From assembly GCA_012838275.1 (NCBI GenBank), contig DUPO01000129.1, forward strand, positions 1-46,193: 46,193 bases of DNA, written 5' to 3'. Of the stretch, positions 41,534 to 46,193 are shown piece after piece (positions within the stretch are counted from its first letter, which is position 1; every line of letters begins with the position of its first letter). The notes beneath the pieces were generated by a model that was not told where the DNA came from, made no database searches, and was given only the letters and a program-made list of their open reading frames with translations. Source of the DNA: Spirochaetales bacterium (lineage in GTDB: Bacteria; Spirochaetota; Spirochaetia; Sphaerochaetales; Sphaerochaetaceae). The translations under genes and the position numbers were made by a program.

Positions 41534-42149
41534 GGATTGTCCCCTTGATGGACCCTTCCATCCTGATCTCTTCGGTCTTCAGGTCTACGGTTATGGTCTG
41601 GGCTTCATAGGTATCGGGTTTCCAGACTATGCTTGCCCTGCCTTTCAGGTCCAGCATCTCCTTGTCCCGGTCAAAGGTCATATAGTCACTGCGGCAGACC
41701 ATCGGCCCGTCATCAGTATGCTTGAGAAGTCTTGCCTGGACCTGCAGCAGGACAATGCCGTCCTTCAGGAAGAACTCCATGCGTGCTGCAGAGGCTGTGA
41801 CTTGGTTGTTCGTATCTTCAAGCTCCACCCAGCTATCGATTAGCAAGGTCTCTTTTTCCCTGTCGTACAGCAGGGAACTGGTCACCAGGGATATGCCTCG
41901 CTCTTCATCCTGAAGAAAGACATCCCCTTCACAGCGGACGTAACGGAAATCCTCACCGTAGAGCTCGATGGTGTTGGAGCGCAATAGAATTGAGCCTGCC
42001 TGCACCTCTGCGCTGTTTTCAAGCAAGACGGTCTTAGAGCCCTGTTGCATGTTCATTCGGGTCGATCCACCCTGGAAGGAGATATCCTCTGCAATGAGGG
42101 GGAGGGTGAAAAGGGCAATAAGGGTGGTTAGGATAAGGTGCTTTCTCAC
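41526..42149 (-). CDS. lptA: LptA/OstA-like periplasmic protein
   Basis: 207 residues. Signal peptide at residues 1-20, then the OstA/LptA beta-jellyroll with repeating strands ('QGSTRMNMQQGSKTVLLEN', 'IELYGEDFRYVRCEGDVFLQD'). LptA bridges the periplasm in LPS transport. The start is GTG at 42149, overlapping the lptC stop in GTGA; no ATG upstream is possible. Between lptC and lptB, as expected for the cluster. Confidence 0.85.
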   Translation of the reverse strand: MRKHLILTTLIALFTLPLIAEDISFQGGSTRMNMQQGSKTVLLENSAEVQAGSILLRSNTIELYGEDFRYVRCEGDVFLQDEERGISLVTSSLLYDREKETLLIDSWVELEDTNNQVTASAARMEFFLKDGIVLLQVQARLLKHTDDGPMVCRSDYMTFDRDKEMLDLKGRASIVWKPDTYEAQTITVDLKTEEIRMEGSIKGTIHG

Positions 42150-42688
42150 TTGAGCAACACCCCCTCTGCCTTGCTGGAAAATTCAAAGGTGCTGGTTTTC
42201 AGATTGCCCTTGAAGCCTCTGCCCTCCAGTCGCTGCCCCCCGTCGAAAAGGATGCTTACGGGACTGTCCTCGGTGCTTTGGAGAATCTGCTCATCATTGA
42301 GCCAGAGCAGCTGTTGGGCCTCGATGGTGAAGTCCTCTGTTTTCTGGGTGACAAGGATGTTGCCAAAAAGTTGGGCATCATAGGTTTCGGTGTTGACAGT
42401 GGCTGAGTCGGCCAATCCTGAAAGCAGGGCACCTCCCTCTTCATCAAGTTGAAAGAACTGGAGGCTTGTGAGCTTTGCACGGTTGGTCTTTTCGAATATT
42501 TGGATTTCATCGGCAATTATCGTCAGTTTCGATTCTCCGCTCCTGCCGAGTACATAGGTAGCTTCTGTCAGGCTGATATCAGGAAAATCAACGGCTTTCG
42601 AGGACAAGGGCACCTGGCTCTCCATTGTGCAGGACGAGAGCAGGAAGATGAGTGATGCAAGAATCATGCCAAGAAAGCCTCTTCTCAT
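42146..42688 (-). CDS. lptC: LptC-like lipoprotein
   Basis: 180 residues from MRRGFLG. It opens with a lipoprotein signal ending in LLSSC, so unlike E. coli LptC it would be lipid-anchored. The rest repeats beta strands of the LptC/OstA type ('DAQLFGNILVTQKTEDFTI', 'LEGRGFKGNLKTSTFEFSSKA'). Position before lptA-lptB supports the assignment. The frame is open upstream but those codons cover a strong promoter; TATACT ends seven bases before this ATG and there is no Shine-Dalgarno. Confidence 0.82.
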   Translation of the reverse strand: MRRGFLGMILASLIFLLSSCTMESQVPLSSKAVDFPDISLTEATYVLGRSGESKLTIIADEIQIFEKTNRAKLTSLQFFQLDEEGGALLSGLADSATVNTETYDAQLFGNILVTQKTEDFTIEAQQLLWLNDEQILQSTEDSPVSILFDGGQRLEGRGFKGNLKTSTFEFSSKAEGVLLK

Positions 42689-42695
42689 ATCTGTG

Positions 42696-42724
42696 AGTAT
42701 ACCTGTCCTTGTCTCTTTGGGCAA
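42696..42724 (-). promoter_or_regulatory. Leaderless promoter of lptC-lptA-lptB-rpoN
   Basis: TTGCCC (42719-42724), 17 bases, TATACT (42696-42701), then seven bases to ATG 42688. It lies in the 47-base gap behind the RseC-like gene and gives the lpt-rpoN genes their own transcript. Confidence 0.65.
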
Positions 42725-42735
42725 TCGCAAAACAA

Positions 42736-43146
42736 TCATAGTTCCTCGGCAATAATCCTGAGTATCGGAGGTATGAACCGTTTCTTGTGCACCTTGAAGA
42801 AAGCCCACACTACAAGGAACCCTACGAGGATCCCTCCCAAACCAACAAACATGCCCGCCCCTTCACCCAGACCGGCAAGCTTTGCAAGATAGTAGGCGAT
42901 AGGGAAGAGTAGGAGTGGGAATATAAGGGTGAAGAGGGTGCTGAAGATGGTGGATGAGCTCTTGAGGAAAAGCTCCACGACCATCCCCTCCTTCAAGGGA
43001 AGGTTGTGGGGGTTTGATGCCTCAAAAATCTTTCCTTTGGTGTTGCAGAAGGTTTCACCTTTGCAGCCATTGCAGGCGGAGGACTCACAGGAGACCTCTA
43101 TGCTCTTATCGCTAAATATCTGTTTTATGGTTACTTTTTCATACAT
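42736..43146 (-). CDS. RseC/MucC-like membrane protein
   Basis: 136 residues. The N-terminal ~60 residues carry 'ESSACNGCKGETFC' with three Cys spaced as C-x2-C-x5-C, plus one more upstream, as in RseC/MucC proteins that help reduce the SoxR iron-sulfur centre. Two transmembrane helices follow (about residues 68-90 and 97-118). The start lies 1 base after the ymdB stop. Its activity is untested in such organisms, and no sigma-E or SoxR gene is nearby. Confidence 0.85.
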   Translation of the reverse strand: MYEKVTIKQIFSDKSIEVSCESSACNGCKGETFCNTKGKIFEASNPHNLPLKEGMVVELFLKSSSTIFSTLFTLIFPLLLFPIAYYLAKLAGLGEGAGMFVGLGGILVGFLVVWAFFKVHKKRFIPPILRIIAEEL

Positions 43147-43147
43147 G

Positions 43148-43951
43148 TTACGCTTCCTGCTTCTGTACGACAGGTACCTTTACGGGCTGGATGTCGCTGG
43201 CCTTGCCGTCATCGGCAATGTCAACGATAACCCCCACCAGTGCAAGGTCATCCCAACACTCATTTGAACGGACCGGTACCTGACTTATCTGTTTCATGAT
43301 TTCCGTCTCTGGATCAAATCCACCGACACTGGTCTGGCTGCCACACCTGCCGTTGTCTGTGATGTATGCGGTGCCCTTTTTCAGTACCCGCGCATCGGAG
43401 GTCTGCACTTTGTTGTGAGTGCCGATGACAGCTGCTACCTGACCGTCAAGCATGAAGCCCATGGTGAGCTCCTCAGCTGTAGTCGAGGCATGGAACTGCA
43501 CCAATGGGATATAGCCGTCTTCCTTTGCCCTTTCTACGAGCATCTGGGCGAGGGTAAAGGGATTCGAAAGGTGGGTGCGGGGGAAGTTTGCATTCCCCAA
43601 CAGGTTGATGACACAGACCTTGGTATCCTTGACTACGAGATGTCGCACCCCTCTGCCTGGATTTTGCTGGGGGTAGTTCGCCGGTCTGAGGATGCTGGGG
43701 TTTTTTGCTATGAACTCCACCATATCCATCTTGTAGTAGATCTTCTCGCCGCCGGTCAGGACGTCGATCCCAAGTTTCAGCAGTTGCATGGAGTGGGCGC
43801 GTCCGAGGCCGAAGCCCCCTGTCGCCCCCTCTCCGTTCGCAATGACAAGGTCTATCTGTTTTTCTTCGCGAAGGTTTTTCAACGCGCTTTTTACGGTTTG
43901 GATTCCAGGTTTCCCTACAATCTCGCCTAAAAAGAGTACTCGTATGCTCAT
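43148..43951 (-). CDS. ymdB: YmdB-type metallophosphoesterase
   Basis: 267 residues. The family is a calcineurin-like metallophosphoesterase, active as a cyclic-nucleotide or 2',3'-phosphodiesterase in other bacteria. 'VLFLGEIVGKPGIQTVKSAL' at the N-terminus replaces the canonical D-x-H with G-E, a YmdB trait; 'LVIANGEGATGGFGL', 'HASTTAEELTMGFMLDG' and 'VIGTHNKVQTSDARVL' supply the metal ligands. No Shine-Dalgarno; TACTCT lies six bases before the ATG. Confidence 0.9.
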   Translation of the reverse strand: MSIRVLFLGEIVGKPGIQTVKSALKNLREEKQIDLVIANGEGATGGFGLGRAHSMQLLKLGIDVLTGGEKIYYKMDMVEFIAKNPSILRPANYPQQNPGRGVRHLVVKDTKVCVINLLGNANFPRTHLSNPFTLAQMLVERAKEDGYIPLVQFHASTTAEELTMGFMLDGQVAAVIGTHNKVQTSDARVLKKGTAYITDNGRCGSQTSVGGFDPETEIMKQISQVPVRSNECWDDLALVGVIVDIADDGKASDIQPVKVPVVQKQEA

Positions 43952-43957
43952 GTCTCT

Positions 43958-43987
43958 AGAGTAACGATTTTTTCCATCCTATGGCAA
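43958..43987 (-). promoter_or_regulatory. Leaderless promoter of ymdB
   Basis: TTGCCA (43982-43987), 18 bases, TACTCT (43958-43963), ATG six bases on. Confidence 0.55.
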
Positions 43988-44032
43988 GGCTTGGCATGCT
44001 ACAATTGGCAGATAGTAGGGGAGGAGTGTGCT

Positions 44033-46189
44033 ATGAAATGGTTTCAGATGATTCTTAAACGGGTAATACAGAGAAGGATGCAAGAGCTGCACTCCCCCAA
44101 TCCTCCCATTGTCGATACTAAAGCGATGCAGCTCAAACTCACTGATTCCGAGGAGCGGTCGTTGGCTAAACGTCTGGTGGATGAGTTGCATGAGGATGAA
44201 AAACTCTCTTTATTGGCAGGAATCGACGAGTTTTGCATCCCAGGGGTTGAAAGGGTGGGGCTGAAGCCTGTCTGGACAAGCGATGCCAGTATGGGCCTCA
44301 GGGGGTGGAGAGCCCCTGTAACGGATTTCCCTGCCATGGTTGCGATGAGTGCGACCTTCAACAAAACCCTGATCGCTGAGGTGGGACGTACGTTGGGTAG
44401 GGAATGCCGCGCTCTTGGAGTCGGAGTCCTGCTGGGCCCCGGAGTCAACATTGCAAGGGTTCCTGTCTGCGGACGCAACTTTGAGTATTGCGGTGAGGAT
44501 CCCTATCTTGCAGGTGAGATAGCAGCAGCATATATCAAGGGTGTCCAGTCCGAACAGGTCATCGCGATGGTAAAGCACTATGCCTGCAATAACAGTGAGT
44601 ATGATCGGCACAAGAGCAACTCCGTAGTCGATGAACGCACCCTTCGGGAGATATATCTGCCGGCCTTCAAGCGCTCGGTTGAAGCTGGAGTGCTTGCTGT
44701 CATGACCAGTTACAACCAGATCAACGGCACCTACGGCAGTGAACATCCCTATCTTCTGGATGGGATCCTTCGCAATGAGTGGGGCTTCGATGGATTGGTC
44801 GCCTCTGACTGGGACTCCCTATATTCCACCCGCCAGGCCCTCAGGGATGGGGTCGACCTTGAGATGCCTGCTGCAAAGTGGTTTGCCCCCGATAAGGTAA
44901 GAGATGCCCTTGATGACGGATCAGTCTCCTGGGAGAGCATAGATGCAAAACTCCTCCACCTTTTTACCGCGTATGAGAGGGCAGGGCTTTTTCACAGGCC
45001 CCTGGCCGACCCTTCCATCGAGGTTGGATGCCAAGAGCACCGCGAGACAGCTCTGGCTGTAGCGAGGGAGGGGGTTGTCCTGCTTAAGAATGAGGGATCC
45101 TTGCTCCCTTTGCAGAAGCGTTCGGGGATGGTCATATGCGTCGGAGGGGCCAATGCCTTCAAGATCGCATCGGGTGGAGGATCCTCCCATATCACCCCTC
45201 TTGCAAAGGGGGACAGCTTTGCCGATGCAATGCTTAGGGAGGAGGGCATTGAAGTGGTGTTGCTCCCCTCCTCATGGCAGAGGAAGAGATACTACCGCGA
45301 CAAGGTCGCCTCCTCTGATGCCGTCATACTGGTAACAGGATTTGACCATATCCTTGAAAGTGAAGCGTACGACAAGAGCTGGTCACTTCCCAAGGGGGAG
45401 GTCTCTGAGATAGAGAGTGTGAGCAAGCTGAACAAGAGGTGCATCCTGGTGGTGCAAAGCGGAGGGGCCGTGCATTTGAGCCCTTTCATTGATGCCATCC
45501 CTTCGGCGTTGTTTGCGTTTTTCTTAGGCAGCAGCACAGCACAAACCCTTGCAGACCTAATTTTCGGCAGGGTAAACCCTTCGGGCAGGCTCCCCTTTAC
45601 CATAGCCCGGGAACTCTCTGACTACCACTCGATGAAGAACTATCCCAAAGCTTTCGCAACCACTTCTGTGAAGAGAGTGCAGGGGGGCCAAGGCGATCCG
45701 CGCAAGCGGTATGTCTGGGATCTTGAGTATCGTGAGGCCCTGATGGTGGGCTACAGACAGTTCGATACCGATCGGCAGGAGGTGCTCTACCCGTTCGGTC
45801 ATGGGCTCTCTTATACTGAGTTTGTCTTCTCAGACCTCAAGGTGGGGCAGACAGCTCAGGGTACCGTGTCGGTCTCCTGTTTCCTGGAAAACTCGGGGGA
45901 GATGGAAGGTATGGCTGTCGTACAGCTCTATGTGCATGAGCTTGAGCCGGCATACTTCGGTCCCGACCAGGAATTGAAGGCCTTCACCAAAGTGACGCTT
46001 GCGCCAAAAGAAAAAACAAGCGTTGTGTTTGAACTTACAGAGGATGCGTTTAGCCATTATCAGACGGAGGTGTGGAGATTCGTCAGCGGTGAGGGACCGT
46101 TTGAGATCAGGGTAGGGGTGAGCAGTCGTGATATTCGCCTTCGCGGTTTTGTAGGTCCTTTCATAAAACATGATGAGAAAGAGAGATAA
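44033..46189 (+). CDS. GH3 beta-glucosidase
   Basis: 718 residues. Family 3 glycosidase with the (beta/alpha)8 domain, the second alpha/beta domain and a fibronectin III-like C-terminus. Nucleophile Asp259 in 'DGLVASDWDS'; substrate-binding 'GPGVNIARVPVCGRNFEYCGEDP' and 'KHYACNNSEYDRH' are conserved. 'YPFGHGLSYTEFVFS' begins the FnIII-like part. No signal peptide, so it is cytoplasmic and should split imported beta-glucosides. Start at MKWFQ, six bases after GGGGAGGAG. The longer frame starting at 43991 overlaps the promoter. The gene ends just inside the window. Confidence 0.95.
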   Translation: MKWFQMILKRVIQRRMQELHSPNPPIVDTKAMQLKLTDSEERSLAKRLVDELHEDEKLSLLAGIDEFCIPGVERVGLKPVWTSDASMGLRGWRAPVTDFPAMVAMSATFNKTLIAEVGRTLGRECRALGVGVLLGPGVNIARVPVCGRNFEYCGEDPYLAGEIAAAYIKGVQSEQVIAMVKHYACNNSEYDRHKSNSVVDERTLREIYLPAFKRSVEAGVLAVMTSYNQINGTYGSEHPYLLDGILRNEWGFDGLVASDWDSLYSTRQALRDGVDLEMPAAKWFAPDKVRDALDDGSVSWESIDAKLLHLFTAYERAGLFHRPLADPSIEVGCQEHRETALAVAREGVVLLKNEGSLLPLQKRSGMVICVGGANAFKIASGGGSSHITPLAKGDSFADAMLREEGIEVVLLPSSWQRKRYYRDKVASSDAVILVTGFDHILESEAYDKSWSLPKGEVSEIESVSKLNKRCILVVQSGGAVHLSPFIDAIPSALFAFFLGSSTAQTLADLIFGRVNPSGRLPFTIARELSDYHSMKNYPKAFATTSVKRVQGGQGDPRKRYVWDLEYREALMVGYRQFDTDRQEVLYPFGHGLSYTEFVFSDLKVGQTAQGTVSVSCFLENSGEMEGMAVVQLYVHELEPAYFGPDQELKAFTKVTLAPKEKTSVVFELTEDAFSHYQTEVWRFVSGEGPFEIRVGVSSRDIRLRGFVGPFIKHDEKER

Positions 46190-46193
46190 TAAA

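Noticed and set aside
43991-44006. Sigma-54 type promoter (TGGCA near TACAAT) before the GH3 gene
   Set aside because: The spacing and second element do not fit GG-N10-GC; TACAAT looks like an ordinary -10 instead.
1-46193. CRISPR arrays, prophage, transposase or toxin-antitoxin genes
   Set aside because: I looked for repeated spacers, integrases, transposases and small toxin-antitoxin pairs and saw none; only the diverged repeat pair at 22406 and 24231 was found.

Overview
The window reads as ordinary, densely packed chromosome from a bacterium of roughly 50% GC. The gene set (Nqr/Rnf-type redox pump, TRAP transporter, HPr kinase with HPr, CarD beside ispD-ispF, ThyX, RpoN with an LptCAB cluster, zinc-free ribosomal protein S4, GH3 glucosidase) fits an anaerobic, fermentative, diderm sugar-user. 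The gene neighbourhoods remind me of the Spirochaetes, most likely the Sphaerochaeta/Treponema group. That placement is inference from content, not a database result.

Layout. (1) 1-1301: end of an ankyrin-repeat protein. (2) 1431-6401: a TRAP transporter operon (dctP-dctQ-dctM) with a glycerophosphodiesterase as last gene, divergent from a LacI-type regulator; a 15-bp palindrome in the dctP leader is a candidate operator. (3) 6468-7736: an MFS permease whose ribosome site lies in a hairpin. (4) 7745-12121: an nqrBCDEF operon without nqrA, ending in a 156-residue protein of unknown function. (5) 12241-13233: aldo/keto reductase. (6) 13595-15958: a folate operon folE-folM-folB-folK, followed by an AhpD-like protein, an FAD/NAD oxidoreductase and a lipoprotein alpha/beta hydrolase. 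(7) 19995-21583: stand-alone rpsD, thiol peroxidase, tRNA-Leu(CAG). (8) 21629-24604: a scrambled region with broken pieces of a second ispF, a proline-iminopeptidase fragment, a pair of diverged direct repeats and decayed reading frames surrounding one intact GlpA-like FAD oxidoreductase. (9) 24605-26386: carD-ispD-ispF. (10) 26492-32677: malQ, lplA, rsmE, thyX, and two tandem copies of an E2/CAT-fold acyltransferase-like gene. (11) 32775-38830: a spore-photoproduct-lyase-like radical SAM gene divergent from uvrC, then an hprK-ptsH-lexA-holA operon. (12) 39065-43951: raiA facing a ymdB-rseC-lptC-lptA-lptB-rpoN run. (13) 44033-46189: a GH3 beta-glucosidase.

How they work together. The folate genes and ThyX fit a thymidylate route that needs no classical DHFR, with FolM as a possible dihydrofolate reductase. 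IspD and IspF serve the MEP isoprenoid pathway. HprK/HPr gives carbon-source signalling, MalQ and the GH3 enzyme process glucans and glucosides, and the Nqr-like pump couples NADH oxidation to ion export. The Lpt genes, RpoN and RaiA belong to envelope assembly and stress control.

The most striking signal not captured by gene calling is in the promoters. At least eight genes here (GlpA-like gene, carD, malQ, rsmE, the photoproduct-lyase-like gene, uvrC, lptC, ymdB) have no Shine-Dalgarno sequence and a -10 hexamer only 6-9 bases before the ATG, so they are predicted to be leaderless. I did not find a convincing new defence or mobile system. The best candidates for novelty are the nqrA-less pump with its attached unknown protein, the His-to-Glu acyltransferase pair, and the rearranged ispF region.
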